A program made the translations under genes and the position numbers. Below are positions 26,244 to 35,274 of a stretch of 64,000 nucleotides of DNA, piece after piece; position 1 is the first letter of the stretch, and the number at the start of each line of letters is the position of its first letter. Source of the stretch: Chryseobacterium sp. JM1 (GTDB lineage Bacteria; Bacteroidota; Bacteroidia; Flavobacteriales; Weeksellaceae); NCBI RefSeq assembly GCF_000737715.1, contig NZ_JPRN01000005.1, positions 372,001-436,000 on the forward strand, read 5' to 3'. Under the pieces are notes generated by a model. That model made no database searches and was not told the origin of the DNA. It saw only the letters and a list, made by a program, of their open reading frames with translations.

Positions 26244-27086
26244 ATGAAAATTAGTATTATTGGTGCAGGTTTAATCGGGGGTTCAATGGCTTTAAAATTA
26301 AGAGAAAAAGGCATTGCAGATTTCATCTACGGAATCGATAACAACCAGGAGCATATCCGCGAAGCATTGGAACTTAACATTATAGACGCAGGTACAGACC
26401 TTGAATATGGCGTTAAAAATGCAGACTTTATCATTATTGCCGTTCCTGTAGATGCGGCCAGAAAGCTGCTGCCTGACGTCCTCGATTTGATTTCTGATGA
26501 ACAAACAGTGATGGATGCCGGATCTACAAAAGCTGGAATCGTAAATGCTGTTAAAGACCATCCTAAACGATCAAGATTTGTGGCATTCCACCCGATGTGG
26601 GGTACTGAAAACAGTGGTCCCGCATCTGCGGTTTCCAACAGTTTCTCAGGAAAAGCCGGAGTGATTTGTAATAAGGAAGAATCTGCACCCGACGCCCTTC
26701 AACTGGCAGAAAAAGTAGCAGAAAGCCTTGACATGCACCTGATCTACATGAACGCTGAAGACCACGACATTCATACTGCCTATATTTCACATATTTCACA
26801 CATTACATCTTACGCCCTGGCCAATACCGTTTTGGAAAAAGAACGTGAAGAGGAAACTATTTTCCAGCTGGCCAGTTCAGGTTTTTCAAGTACCGTCCGT
26901 CTTGCGAAATCGCATCCTGAAATGTGGGTTCCTATCTTTAAACAAAACAAGGAAAACGTTCTGGACGTTCTGAACGAACACATCAGCCAATTAAGAAAAT
27001 TCAAGGCCGCCCTGGAAAAAGAAAACTATGAATATCTGGAAGAACTGATCACCAATGCGAACAGGATCAGAGGAATATTGAGGTAG
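26244..27086 (+). CDS. tyrA: Prephenate dehydrogenase
   Basis: NAD(P)-dependent oxidative decarboxylation of prephenate in tyrosine synthesis; 280 residues. N-terminal Rossmann motif IIGAGLIGGS (about 4-13) with Asp at the end of beta2 (YGIDNN). Family motifs are AGSTKAGIV, AFHPMWGTENSGP and the prephenate-site SHISHITSYALA. No ACT or chorismate mutase domain is fused. It is preceded by a hairpin leader and followed by a repeat. No other aromatic pathway gene is in the window. Confidence 0.94.
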   Translation: MKISIIGAGLIGGSMALKLREKGIADFIYGIDNNQEHIREALELNIIDAGTDLEYGVKNADFIIIAVPVDAARKLLPDVLDLISDEQTVMDAGSTKAGIVNAVKDHPKRSRFVAFHPMWGTENSGPASAVSNSFSGKAGVICNKEESAPDALQLAEKVAESLDMHLIYMNAEDHDIHTAYISHISHITSYALANTVLEKEREEETIFQLASSGFSSTVRLAKSHPEMWVPIFKQNKENVLDVLNEHISQLRKFKAALEKENYEYLEELITNANRIRGILR

Positions 27087-27091
27087 GATGA

Positions 27092-27256
27092 GGAATGAGG
27101 GTCTAGGGATTAGGGATTAGGGATTAGGTGGTCAAAGTTTAAAAATACAGCCTTTAAATTTATTAAAGAAGTGATACTGAAGACAGCCATTATAAATAAA
27201 ATTGTCATAAAATCCTACGGCCTGTCACCTGCAACCTAATCCCTAATCCCTACTCT
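27092..27256. repeat. Intergenic hairpin element with TTAGGGA-type arms
   Basis: The left arm has three tandem TAGGGAT heptamers (about 27103-27127). The right arm has the inverted ATCCCTA units (about 27236-27256). About 110 bp of AT-rich DNA lies between. No gene. Confidence 0.65.
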
Positions 27257-27934
27257 CTAAAACTTCATCATCAGCCCTACTCCATTACTGTTATTCACAA
27301 CGTAATAGCTTGGAGTAAATTTTGATGCGGCTGTATTTCTGTAGTTATTAATGGCATCTTTCATTTGGGAATGTCCCGCCAGTTTCAGTGTAACCCCAAC
27401 TCCCATTCCGATAAGACCGATGATCAAAGGGACAGGAGATCCATTTTTTGGCTCACCGTTTCTTACATTCGTATCGCTAGCCTTGGAAAGATTCAGAACC
27501 CCGCCTACCACAAAACATGCAGCTCCTCCGACAATAAATGCGGTTCCCAGGTTATTAACCGTTCTTCCTTTCATATATTCTGCATCCTGTTTCTGCAGAA
27601 GATAATTTTTGATATCGTACTTTTCGGTAAGTTTAGGATTTTCTTGTTTCGGTTCAGACGCCCTAACTAGAGGAGTTTCAGTAGAAACCTTTTCAATTTC
27701 ATTTGGACTGGCTTCCTGAACCGCTTTCACAGAGTTTTCATAGAGGAATTCCTCTGCTCCATTCTGTACATTCTTATAGGTTACTTTTCCTTTGCTAAAT
27801 TTAAGATCCTTATACTGAATAGTCATTCCGTTTTGAGTGGTGATCGTTCCTTTCGGAGAAGTTTCAGGAATACTGATTTGAGAATATGCAGCCAAAGAGG
27901 CACCGATACATAGCAGTGTAAAGAATTTTTTCAT
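27257..27934 (-). CDS. Exported protein with two glycine-rich hydrophobic segments
   Basis: About 225 residues from ATG 27934, chosen because it begins the signal peptide (MKKFFTLLCIGASLAAYSQ); an ATG at 27955 would add seven residues. The N-terminal half carries a short beta domain (QNGMTIQYKDLKFSKGKVTY). The C-terminal half has two glycine-rich hydrophobic stretches (FIVGGAACFVVGGVLNL and VPLIIGLIGMGVGVTLKLAG), resembling a small membrane hairpin. No named family. Confidence 0.72.
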   Translation of the reverse strand: MKKFFTLLCIGASLAAYSQISIPETSPKGTITTQNGMTIQYKDLKFSKGKVTYKNVQNGAEEFLYENSVKAVQEASPNEIEKVSTETPLVRASEPKQENPKLTEKYDIKNYLLQKQDAEYMKGRTVNNLGTAFIVGGAACFVVGGVLNLSKASDTNVRNGEPKNGSPVPLIIGLIGMGVGVTLKLAGHSQMKDAINNYRNTAASKFTPSYYVVNNSNGVGLMMKF

Positions 27935-27992
27935 GATCATTAATTTTTCAGGCAAAAATATCTGTTTTTATCGGAAATGCAAATTTATTTTT

Positions 27993-28195
27993 AGGTGGCA
28001 GGTAGCAGGTTGCAGATGGTAGGTAGCAGGTGATAGGTAGCGAGTGACAGAACTCCATAACGGTTTTATTACTGTTGGCGGCTTTTATCCTTACTTTCAA
28101 AATATTCAATAATACAATCAAAAGCTGTACTTTCAAACTGCGACTGCTATTCCCTGCTACCTGCCACCTACCATCTGCCGCCTCTTTCCAAAGTC
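27993..28195. repeat. Intergenic hairpin element with GGTAGCAGGT-type arms
   Basis: The left arm is repeated GGTAGCAGGTTGCAG/ATGGTAGGTAGCAGG. The right arm (about 28145-28188) is its inverted form CCCTGCTACCTGCCACCTAC. The core of about 90 bp is AT-rich. It shares its arm type with the element at 41086. Confidence 0.7.
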
Positions 28196-28200
28196 AAATT

Positions 28201-28253
28201 TTTTAACTTTATTAAAAAACATTTTAACTTTATTAAAAAAAATAGTACTTTCG
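28201..28253 (+). promoter_or_regulatory. Promoter region with 21-bp-spaced direct repeats
   Basis: TTTTAACTTTATTAAAAAA occurs at 28201-28219 and again from 28222, exactly 21 bp apart. It is followed by a TACTTTCG -7-like element at 28246-28253. The second repeat would overlap the -33 region, so it may be an operator, possibly for the DUF2089 regulator encoded just downstream. Confidence 0.45.
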
Positions 28254-28267
28254 TAAAAAATTAATTG

Positions 28268-28540
28268 ATGAAACTGCCAACTGTCTGTCCAAGTTGTGAC
28301 AATACTTTAAATGTAAGTCAGATGAAATGCCCGAACTGCAAAACGGAGGTCAGCGGCGATTACGAACTCCCCGTTCTGCTCAAACTGAACCGTGAAGAGC
28401 AGGAGTTTGTTCTTAATTTTTTCCTTTCCAGCGGAAGCATTAAAGAAATGGCGAAACAAGCGGGCCTTTCCTACCCGACGATGAGAAACAAAATGGACGA
28501 TCTGATCACTAAAGTCGCACAACTGAAAACTAATCTTTAA
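28268..28540 (+). CDS. DUF2089 family probable DNA-binding protein
   Basis: 90 residues. An N-terminal zinc ribbon (CPSCDNTLNVSQMKCPNCKT, four Cys) is followed by a helix-turn-helix-like region with FFLSSGSIKEMAKQAGLSYP and TMRNKMDDLI, as in DUF2089 proteins. Likely a regulator of the membrane protein gene 7 bp downstream, and perhaps of itself through the repeats at 28201. Start taken at ATG 28268; the preceding in-frame TTG is unlikely. Confidence 0.88.
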   Translation: MKLPTVCPSCDNTLNVSQMKCPNCKTEVSGDYELPVLLKLNREEQEFVLNFFLSSGSIKEMAKQAGLSYPTMRNKMDDLITKVAQLKTNL

Positions 28541-28547
28541 ATCTACC

Positions 28548-29132
28548 ATGATGAACTGGAAAACAATTTTTAATCCTTTTGAAAGATTCGATGATAAAGT
28601 GCTGCTCGGTGTTGGAATACTGGCAACAGCTTTGGCTATTTTGATGGGTTATTGGACAGGTACTTATTTTAGCAGTATTTATAGGATTAACAGTTTAGAT
28701 AAGGTGACGTTTCAGACTGTAGCTGTTCCCACGTTAATCAGCTTTGCCTTTGCCATAGCGGTTCTTTTCATTTTAGGTAAGATTGTAAACAGCAAAACAA
28801 GGTTTATTGATATCGTTAATACCGTATTAATTTCACAGCTTGTATTGGTGCTCCTGCAGGCAACGGACAAATTATCATTTGTAACAGAATCGCAGAAAAA
28901 AGTGATCGCTCATCAGGCCAATCCTTCTGATCCGTTACCCGTTTTAGACATTGCCGTGACACTAAGTATGGCATCGTTTGCCATTATTATTTTAATCTAT
29001 AGCATAACCCTTTATTATAATGGCTTTAAGACGGCCACCAATATCAAAAAATGGCAGCATATCGTTCTTTTTGCAGCGGTATCCCTGATCATGACTTTGG
29101 TATGTCAGATTCTACTATCTAAATACATCTAA
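28548..29132 (+). CDS. Multi-span membrane protein (YIP1-like)
   Basis: 194 residues with about five membrane helices (VGILATALAILMGYW, VPTLISFAFAIAVLFILG, IVNTVLISQLVLVLLQA, LDIAVTLSMASFAIIILIY, IVLFAAVSLIMTLVCQ). Topology and the N-terminal NPFERFDD resemble YIP1-family proteins. Function unknown. It lies in an apparent operon: DUF2089 regulator, this gene, then a serine hydrolase starting 5 bp after its stop. Confidence 0.75.
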   Translation: MMNWKTIFNPFERFDDKVLLGVGILATALAILMGYWTGTYFSSIYRINSLDKVTFQTVAVPTLISFAFAIAVLFILGKIVNSKTRFIDIVNTVLISQLVLVLLQATDKLSFVTESQKKVIAHQANPSDPLPVLDIAVTLSMASFAIIILIYSITLYYNGFKTATNIKKWQHIVLFAAVSLIMTLVCQILLSKYI

Positions 29133-29137
29133 ATATC

Positions 29138-30769
29138 ATGAAAATCAAATTCTTACTTGTGCTGGTCTTTCTGGCACATATTTGTCACGCCCAAATCGAA
29201 GGAACATGGAACGGTGAAGTGGATATCCAGACGATGAAACTTCCTGTTGTATTGAAAATTAAAAAAGGACCGGAAGGTTATACTTCCCTGCTCAACAGTC
29301 CCAAGCAAAGCAAAGATGACATTCCAGTAGACAAAACGGCTTTCAGTAACAATGAGCTTAGTTTTGACATTAAAAAAATCAACGCCAGCTACAAAGGTGT
29401 TTTCAAAGAGGATCATTTTGAAGGAAATCTGAATCAGAATGGAAAAATACTTCCTTTAAATCTGTTCAGAAATCTTCCGGTTTCTAAAAATACTGAAGCT
29501 CAGTATCTCAACGGAAAAGCCATTAATAAAGAAAAAATTGATGATTTCCTGAATTATATTTCATCAAAAAATCAGGGTATCGGGAGTGTTTCTATTTTCA
29601 GAAATGGTGTTCAGGAATACCACAAAGATTTTGGACAGTCACAGTTAAAAAACGTGACTTTCGATAAAGACACCCAATATCAGATCGGCTCCATCAGTAA
29701 GATGATTACAGCCGTGATGCTGATGCAGCTGGTAGAAAACGGGAAACTTAAACTGAATGACAAGCTGTCAAAATACTATCCTGAAATTCCCAACGCTCAA
29801 AAAATTACCATACAGCAGATGCTGAACCACACCAGCGGACTTGGTGATTATGTAGGTGAACCAAAGGATAACTGGCTTTTCGGAAAAGCAGTTGGAGATA
29901 AGGCAATCATTGCAGAAATTAAAAAACTGGGCGTAAGCTTTGAACCGGGAAAGAAAACCAGATATTCCAATTCAGCGTATTTTCTTTTAAGCAGAATCCT
30001 GGAAAAGCTGTCTGGAAAACCTTATAATGTCATCCTGAAAGAAAATATTCTTGAAAAAGCAGGAATGAAGCATACGTTCTCTGTGTTGGACAATCCTAAA
30101 AATGTTTTTAAATCCTATCAATTTACAGATGGAAGCTGGAAAGAAGTGGCGGATTTCGATTTCCACAACTGCATTGGCTTAGGAGATATCACCTCTACTA
30201 CGGAGGATATGAATACTTTCATGGATGCATTATTCAATGGTAAATTCATCAAAAAAGAAACGCTTGAAATGATGATTTCCAATAAAGAAGAACAATTTTT
30301 CGGAACAGGAATCATGAAAGTACCGTTCTACAACATCATTGCGTTTGGACATGGTGGCGACACAGCCGGTTCCCATTCAATATTAACTTATGAGCCAACG
30401 GACAAACTTTCTTTTGCAGTAACTGTTAATGGAGAAAATTTAGCCCATAATGATTTATACGTTGGAATTTTAAATCAATTGTACGGAAGAGACTATCAAT
30501 ATCCGTCATTTGATACAAAATCAGACGCTGAACTGGAAAAATATGCCGGAGAATATCACACAGAAGAAATCCCGATTCCGTTGACTGTATTCTCCAAAGA
30601 CGGAATCTTGTATGCACAGGGAACAGGACAACCTGAATTCCCACTGGAAAATATTGAAAAAAATAAATACAGGTTTGAACAGGCCGACATTGTCATTCTC
30701 TTTATCCCGGAAAGCAAGCAGATGCAACTGATTCAGAATGGGAAGACTTATTTGTTGAATAAAAAGTAG
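29138..30769 (+). CDS. Serine hydrolase, class C beta-lactamase-like
   Basis: 543 residues with a signal peptide (LLVLVFLAHICHAQ). An N-terminal beta domain of about 100 residues precedes the beta-lactamase/penicillin-binding fold. The SxxK motif is in QIGSISKMI, YxN is YSN (in TRYSNSAYFLLSRILE), and the third motif is HGG in AFGHGGDTAGSHS. A C-terminal lipocalin-like domain follows (LEKYAGEYHTEEIPIPL). Such proteins act as periplasmic esterases or peptidases rather than true beta-lactamases. Last gene of the DUF2089 operon. Confidence 0.88.
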   Translation: MKIKFLLVLVFLAHICHAQIEGTWNGEVDIQTMKLPVVLKIKKGPEGYTSLLNSPKQSKDDIPVDKTAFSNNELSFDIKKINASYKGVFKEDHFEGNLNQNGKILPLNLFRNLPVSKNTEAQYLNGKAINKEKIDDFLNYISSKNQGIGSVSIFRNGVQEYHKDFGQSQLKNVTFDKDTQYQIGSISKMITAVMLMQLVENGKLKLNDKLSKYYPEIPNAQKITIQQMLNHTSGLGDYVGEPKDNWLFGKAVGDKAIIAEIKKLGVSFEPGKKTRYSNSAYFLLSRILEKLSGKPYNVILKENILEKAGMKHTFSVLDNPKNVFKSYQFTDGSWKEVADFDFHNCIGLGDITSTTEDMNTFMDALFNGKFIKKETLEMMISNKEEQFFGTGIMKVPFYNIIAFGHGGDTAGSHSILTYEPTDKLSFAVTVNGENLAHNDLYVGILNQLYGRDYQYPSFDTKSDAELEKYAGEYHTEEIPIPLTVFSKDGILYAQGTGQPEFPLENIEKNKYRFEQADIVILFIPESKQMQLIQNGKTYLLNKK

Positions 30770-30810
30770 TCTGTATTTTTAATCATTAAGTTTTAAATTT
30801 TGCCCTAAAA

Positions 30811-30842
30811 AAAATCCTTAGACTCATCATCTAAGGATTTTA
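30811..30842. terminator. Bidirectional hairpin terminator
   Basis: AAATCCTTAGA pairs with TCTAAGGATTT around a 7-nt loop, with A and T runs outside. It lies between the serine hydrolase (+) and sdaA (-). Confidence 0.85.
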
Positions 30843-30866
30843 TATGTAAAACAGTAAGTTTTTCTT

Positions 30867-32285
30867 TTAACATTCAGGAACATTCACTGCAATGGCAAGT
30901 CCGCCTTCTGAGGTTTCCTTGAAACGGTCACTCATCGACAAAGCCGTTTCCCACATGGTTTGAATCACTTCATCCAGGGTTACTTTTGCTTTCGTAGGGT
31001 CACTTTCCAAAGCAATATTTGCTGCTGTAATGGCCTTCATCGCACCCATTGTATTTCTTTCAATGCATGGGATTTGTACAAGACCTTTGATAGGATCACA
31101 AGTCAGTCCAAGGTGATGTTCCATAGCAATTTCTGCTGCCATCATGACCTGTCCAATGCTTCCGCCTAAGATTTCCGTCAATCCTGCCGCCGCCATTGCT
31201 GATGAAACTCCGATCTCTGCCTGACATCCGCCCATTGCCGCAGAAATGGTAGCATTTTTCTTGAATAATGTCCCGATCTCTCCGGCAACAAGTAAAAATC
31301 TTACAATGTCATCTTCGCTGGTACACTCTGTAAATGCCTGCGAATACATTAAAACCGCCGGAATAACACCGCTGGCTCCATTGGTAGGTGCCGTGATGAT
31401 TCTTCCGAAGCTTGCATTTTCTTCATTCACTGCCAGTGCAAAACACGCAATCCATTTATTGATATTGGTGAAGTTTTCTTCCGCATCAACGACCTGTTGG
31501 AACCACTCGTCGATATTTTTATAGACTTTGTCTCCTAAAAGTTTTCTGTTGATTCCTGCCGCTCTTCTGGTCACATTCAGACCTCCGGGAAGGATGCCTT
31601 CTTTATTAACGCCTTTATAGATGCATTCTTTTATATTCTTCCAGATATTCAGCGCCTGCAGTCTGGTTTCTTCCGGGGTTCTCCAGCTTTCTTCATTGAT
31701 CATAATCAGATCTGAAAACTTTTTCAATCCCAGTTTATCACAGTATTTTACAATATCCGAACCGTGATGACAAGGATACAGTGTTCGGACGCAATGTTTT
31801 TCTATGGAGTTTTTTTCCTGACTTGCAATAAAACCACCGCCTACAGAATAGAAATCCTGAACCAGCTCGGTTCCGTCTTCAAAAACAGCTTTGAAAATCA
31901 TTCCATTCGGATGAAAATCAAGCGACTTCTGCATATTTAAAACCAGATGATAGCCGTAGATAAAAGGAATTTCTTTTTCTCCACCCAGATTGATGATATG
32001 GTCTTTTTTGATCTTCTCTATTTTTTCATCAATTTTTGATGTATTGATGGTTGTAAAATCTTCACCATTTAATCCAAGCATTCCGGCAATATCCGTTCCG
32101 TGCCCGATTCCCGTTTTCGCTAAAGAACCGAAAAACTCAAGGAAAACTTCCTTCACTTCAGCAATGGATCTTTCCCTTTTTATAATTCTGATAAATGCAG
32201 AAGCTGCATTCCATGGTCCCATCGTGTGCGAACTGGACGGGCCTATTCCTACTTTAATAATCTCAAAAACCGATATTGATTCCAT
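30867..32285 (-). CDS. sdaA: L-serine ammonia-lyase, single-chain iron-sulfur type
   Basis: Converts L-serine to pyruvate and ammonia using a [4Fe-4S] cluster. The 472 residues contain the beta domain (VGIGPSSSHTMGPWNAA) fused to the alpha domain. Cluster cysteines are visible in GGCQAEIG and in CDPIKGLVQIPCIERN. The chain ends in Cys (VNVPEC), the C-terminal residue that occupies the active site in the SdaA tail-in-mouth arrangement, so the end is intact. Single gene; the neighbouring Crp/Fnr gene is divergent. Confidence 0.96.
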   Translation of the reverse strand: MESISVFEIIKVGIGPSSSHTMGPWNAASAFIRIIKRERSIAEVKEVFLEFFGSLAKTGIGHGTDIAGMLGLNGEDFTTINTSKIDEKIEKIKKDHIINLGGEKEIPFIYGYHLVLNMQKSLDFHPNGMIFKAVFEDGTELVQDFYSVGGGFIASQEKNSIEKHCVRTLYPCHHGSDIVKYCDKLGLKKFSDLIMINEESWRTPEETRLQALNIWKNIKECIYKGVNKEGILPGGLNVTRRAAGINRKLLGDKVYKNIDEWFQQVVDAEENFTNINKWIACFALAVNEENASFGRIITAPTNGASGVIPAVLMYSQAFTECTSEDDIVRFLLVAGEIGTLFKKNATISAAMGGCQAEIGVSSAMAAAGLTEILGGSIGQVMMAAEIAMEHHLGLTCDPIKGLVQIPCIERNTMGAMKAITAANIALESDPTKAKVTLDEVIQTMWETALSMSDRFKETSEGGLAIAVNVPEC

Positions 32286-32475
32286 AGATAATTCTTCATT
32301 TTCCTCTTACAACAAAGATACGCGATAAATCCCAATAAAAGCATCCCCGGATCTTAGAATTCATAACAGTTCACAAATCATGAGTCGCCTTTACTACGTA
32401 TTTTGTAAATTAGCTCTGTACAGTCTTATCTCCTCAATATATTATAAAATTGCTCTCTCTTTTTAATCATTTCGA

Positions 32476-33054
32476 ATGGATACATTAATTAAGAATATTG
32501 GTCAGCATGTCAGCTTAAGTCCGGAAGAAATTGCTATTTTCAAAAGCTTCTGGACAGAAAAAACATTGGAAAAAGGTGAATATCTTTTAAGAAACGGAGA
32601 AATTTGCCGTTATGACAGCTATATTGTTTCAGGTGTTTTAAAAGCCTTTTGCATCAATGCTGAAAACGGAAATGAAGAGATCCTTTCTTTAGCTATAGAC
32701 CATTGGTGGGCAACGGATATCTCCAGCTTTTCTAAACAAAAACCTTCTATTTACAATATCCAGGCTGTAGAAAAAACAAGCCTTTTGCAGATCAGCCATC
32801 AGTCTTTTCAAAAAATGCTGCAGGAAATTCCTTCTCTGGAAAGATACTTCAGGATTATTTTAGAAAGCTATCTGGGAACTCTTGAGAAGAGAACCGTATT
32901 CAACAATATGTACAAAGCTGAGCAGAAGTATTATGATTTCCTTGATACCTATCCGGATATTGTCTCCAGAGTTCCTCAATATTTAATTGCATCCTATTTA
33001 GGCGTCTCCGCCGAATTTATAAGCCGAATACGGAAAAAAAATAAATCCTCTTGA
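32476..33054 (+). CDS. Crp/Fnr family transcriptional regulator
   Basis: 192 residues. A cyclic-nucleotide-binding-like beta-roll (about 15-120; LEKGEYLLRNGEICRYDSYI, VSGVLKAFCI) is followed by a compact helix-turn-helix (RVPQYLIASYLGVSAEFISRIRKK). There is no obvious cNMP phosphate cassette and no Cys cluster, so the ligand is unknown. Small Bacteroidota Crp-like proteins of this type are common. It is followed 60 bp later by an azoreductase-like gene, which it may regulate. Confidence 0.9.
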   Translation: MDTLIKNIGQHVSLSPEEIAIFKSFWTEKTLEKGEYLLRNGEICRYDSYIVSGVLKAFCINAENGNEEILSLAIDHWWATDISSFSKQKPSIYNIQAVEKTSLLQISHQSFQKMLQEIPSLERYFRIILESYLGTLEKRTVFNNMYKAEQKYYDFLDTYPDIVSRVPQYLIASYLGVSAEFISRIRKKNKSS

Positions 33055-33114
33055 ACTAGATCAATTTTTAAGGAATGAATAATCAGGAATTTTGCTGTTA
33101 TACAATTTATAACA

Positions 33115-33738
33115 ATGAAAGTATTGATTATCAACGCCAGTGTAAGAAATGAAAGATCTTACAGCCGAAAACTTACCCAACTCTTTGTAGAAAACTGGAA
33201 AACCAAATATCCTCTGGATGTATTTACATATCGGGAAACGGGTATTGACTCTATTCCTAACATTAACGAAGCCTGGATTGCAGAAGCTTTCAAAAAGCCG
33301 TCTGACAGAACAGAAGAAAACCACAAGGCATTACAGATAAGTAATGAACTGGTACAGGAGCTCAAAGAACATGATATCTATGTCATTGGAACTCCCATGT
33401 ACAACTGGACTATTCCAAGTGGTCTAAAAGCTTATATAGACCAGGTAATGCGGATCAATGAAACCTGGAAATTCAGGTCAGGAGTTCCCGATGGTGACTA
33501 TGTCGGTTTGCTCGAAAACAAAAAAGCATTTATATTATCTGCCCGTGGTGATACCGGATACGGAGAAAATGAAAAGAACGGACATATCAACTTTCAAACG
33601 CCCTATTTAAAACATATTTTCGGAATTATGGGGGTTAAAGACATTCGTGTTTTCTCATTAGACAATGAAGAATTTGGAGGTGAAGTCTTTGAAAATTCAA
33701 AAAATAACATTTTCAGTGCCATCCAATCTATTGAATAA
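33115..33738 (+). CDS. azoR: FMN-dependent NADH-azoreductase-like flavodoxin-fold oxidoreductase
   Basis: 207 residues with a flavodoxin-like fold. The N-terminal FMN phosphate loop is INASVRNERSYSRKLT; GTPMYNWTIPSGLKAYIDQV is the flavin-contact motif typical of AzoR/NQO-type enzymes; and SARGDTGYGENEKNG lies near the isoalloxazine site. It likely reduces quinones or azo compounds with NAD(P)H in the cytosol. Downstream of a Crp/Fnr regulator. Confidence 0.85.
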   Translation: MKVLIINASVRNERSYSRKLTQLFVENWKTKYPLDVFTYRETGIDSIPNINEAWIAEAFKKPSDRTEENHKALQISNELVQELKEHDIYVIGTPMYNWTIPSGLKAYIDQVMRINETWKFRSGVPDGDYVGLLENKKAFILSARGDTGYGENEKNGHINFQTPYLKHIFGIMGVKDIRVFSLDNEEFGGEVFENSKNNIFSAIQSIE

Positions 33739-33772
33739 GGTCGGGAAAACATTCCTTTAATTTCAGTATTTC

Positions 33773-33813
33773 AATCAGGGCATTCCTACCCTACAGCTGT
33801 GGCCTGATTTTCT
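33773..33813. terminator. Putative hairpin terminator
   Basis: AATCAGGGCA pairs with TGGCCTGATT (one mismatch) followed by TTTTCTT, between the convergent azoR (+) and amt (-) genes. Confidence 0.55.
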
Positions 33814-33824
33814 TGTAGAAACCA

Positions 33825-35168
33825 TCACTTGAAACTCTCCTGATGCTGGGAAAGATCGAGTCCCATCTCTTCAGATTCTTCGGAAACCCTCAATGTAATG
33901 ATGGAATCTGTAATTTTATATAAAAGCAGCGAACCCAAAAAAGTAAAGGCCGAAACAAGAACCAAAGCCGCCATATGATGACCAAAAACACCGATTCCAC
34001 CGTGAAGAAGGCTGGCATTTTCACCATGGGCAAAAATAGCGGTCAGAATCATTCCCATGATCCCTCCTACTCCATGACAGGCAAAAACATCAAGGGTATC
34101 ATCTATTTTCTTCAGAGCTTTCCAGTTCATCATCAGATTGGAAACAATAGCAGCGGCAAATCCTATAAAAAGACTTTCAGGAATACTCACAAAACCACAA
34201 CCGGGTGTAATAGCGACCAAACCTACAACAGCTCCAATACACGCACCCAACGCTGAAACACTTCTGCCATTGATCCTGTCGAAAAAAATCCAGGTCATCA
34301 TGGCAGAGGCAGAAGCAATCGTAGTGGTTCCGAAAGCCATGGCTGCAGAAGCATTCGCACTTAAAGCAGATCCGGCATTGAACCCAAACCAACCGAACCA
34401 TAACATTCCGGTTCCCAAGAGAACATAAGGAATATTGGAAGGCTCATGGTGAGGATTTTTTCTGTTTCCAAGAACCAGAGCTCCCGCCAAAGCAGCAAAC
34501 CCGGCACTCATATGAACCACAGTTCCGCCTGCAAAGTCTTTTACACCAAAATATTTATTTAAAAGTCCGTCCGGATGCCACACCATATGGCAAAGCGGTG
34601 TATATATAAAAATGCTGAAAAGCACCATGAACAGAAGGTAAGAGATGAAGCGAACGCGTTCGGCAAAAGAACCGGTAATAAGCGCAGGTGTGATCACCGC
34701 AAACTTCATCTGAAAAAGGGCAAAAAGCACAAAAGGAATAGTAGAAGCCATCGTTTTATGAGGCAGGACGCCTACACGACTGAAAAACGGATAGCTCAAC
34801 GGATTTCCGATGATTCCGTAGTGCACGCCATTGATCTCAAAGCCTAAAGAATCCCCGAAAGACAGAGAAAACCCGACAACCACCCACAAAATAGAAATAA
34901 CTCCGAGCGCAATAAAGCTCTGCAGCATCGTAGAGATTACATTTTTTCGGCCAACCATTCCTCCGTAAAAGAACGACAGGCCGGGGGTCATCAGCAGTAC
35001 AAGACCTGCTGCTGCCAGGATCCATGCTACGTCGGCTCCAACGATTTTATCTTCGCCAAGAAATTCTCCGGTGTTGGGAAAATCAACGATCGGGCTCCAA
35101 AAAAGTCCTCCGAATGCGACAAGGGTAATGACCGAGAATGAAACGATCCATTTTAAACCAATTTTCAT
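33825..35168 (-). CDS. amt: Ammonium transporter
   Basis: About 447 residues of an Amt/Rh channel. ATG 35168 (MKIGLKWIVSFSVITL) is taken as start because it begins the signal-like first segment; ATG 35192 is an alternative. Motifs include DVAWILAAAGLVLLMTPGLSFFYGGMV, VHMSAGFAALAGALVLG with the first pore histidine, and FACHGVGGIMGMILTAIFA with the second. The tail GLDLSQHQESF is the short cytosolic C-terminus common in Amt proteins. No glnB/glnK gene follows, unlike the frequent amt-glnK arrangement. Confidence 0.96.
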   Translation of the reverse strand: MKIGLKWIVSFSVITLVAFGGLFWSPIVDFPNTGEFLGEDKIVGADVAWILAAAGLVLLMTPGLSFFYGGMVGRKNVISTMLQSFIALGVISILWVVVGFSLSFGDSLGFEINGVHYGIIGNPLSYPFFSRVGVLPHKTMASTIPFVLFALFQMKFAVITPALITGSFAERVRFISYLLFMVLFSIFIYTPLCHMVWHPDGLLNKYFGVKDFAGGTVVHMSAGFAALAGALVLGNRKNPHHEPSNIPYVLLGTGMLWFGWFGFNAGSALSANASAAMAFGTTTIASASAMMTWIFFDRINGRSVSALGACIGAVVGLVAITPGCGFVSIPESLFIGFAAAIVSNLMMNWKALKKIDDTLDVFACHGVGGIMGMILTAIFAHGENASLLHGGIGVFGHHMAALVLVSAFTFLGSLLLYKITDSIITLRVSEESEEMGLDLSQHQESFK

Positions 35169-35274
35169 ACATTTTATGTTTAACCCTATCAAAATTAAAC
35201 ATAAATTTTATAAAAACATATGATTTTTAAATTTAACCCCTAAAAAAAACAACACTCACTCAAAATTTACACAA

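Noticed and set aside
27100..27130. TTAGGGA repeats resembling telomere sequence
   Set aside because: Only about three units, with inverted copies 110 bp away; it fits the intergenic hairpin elements of this genome.
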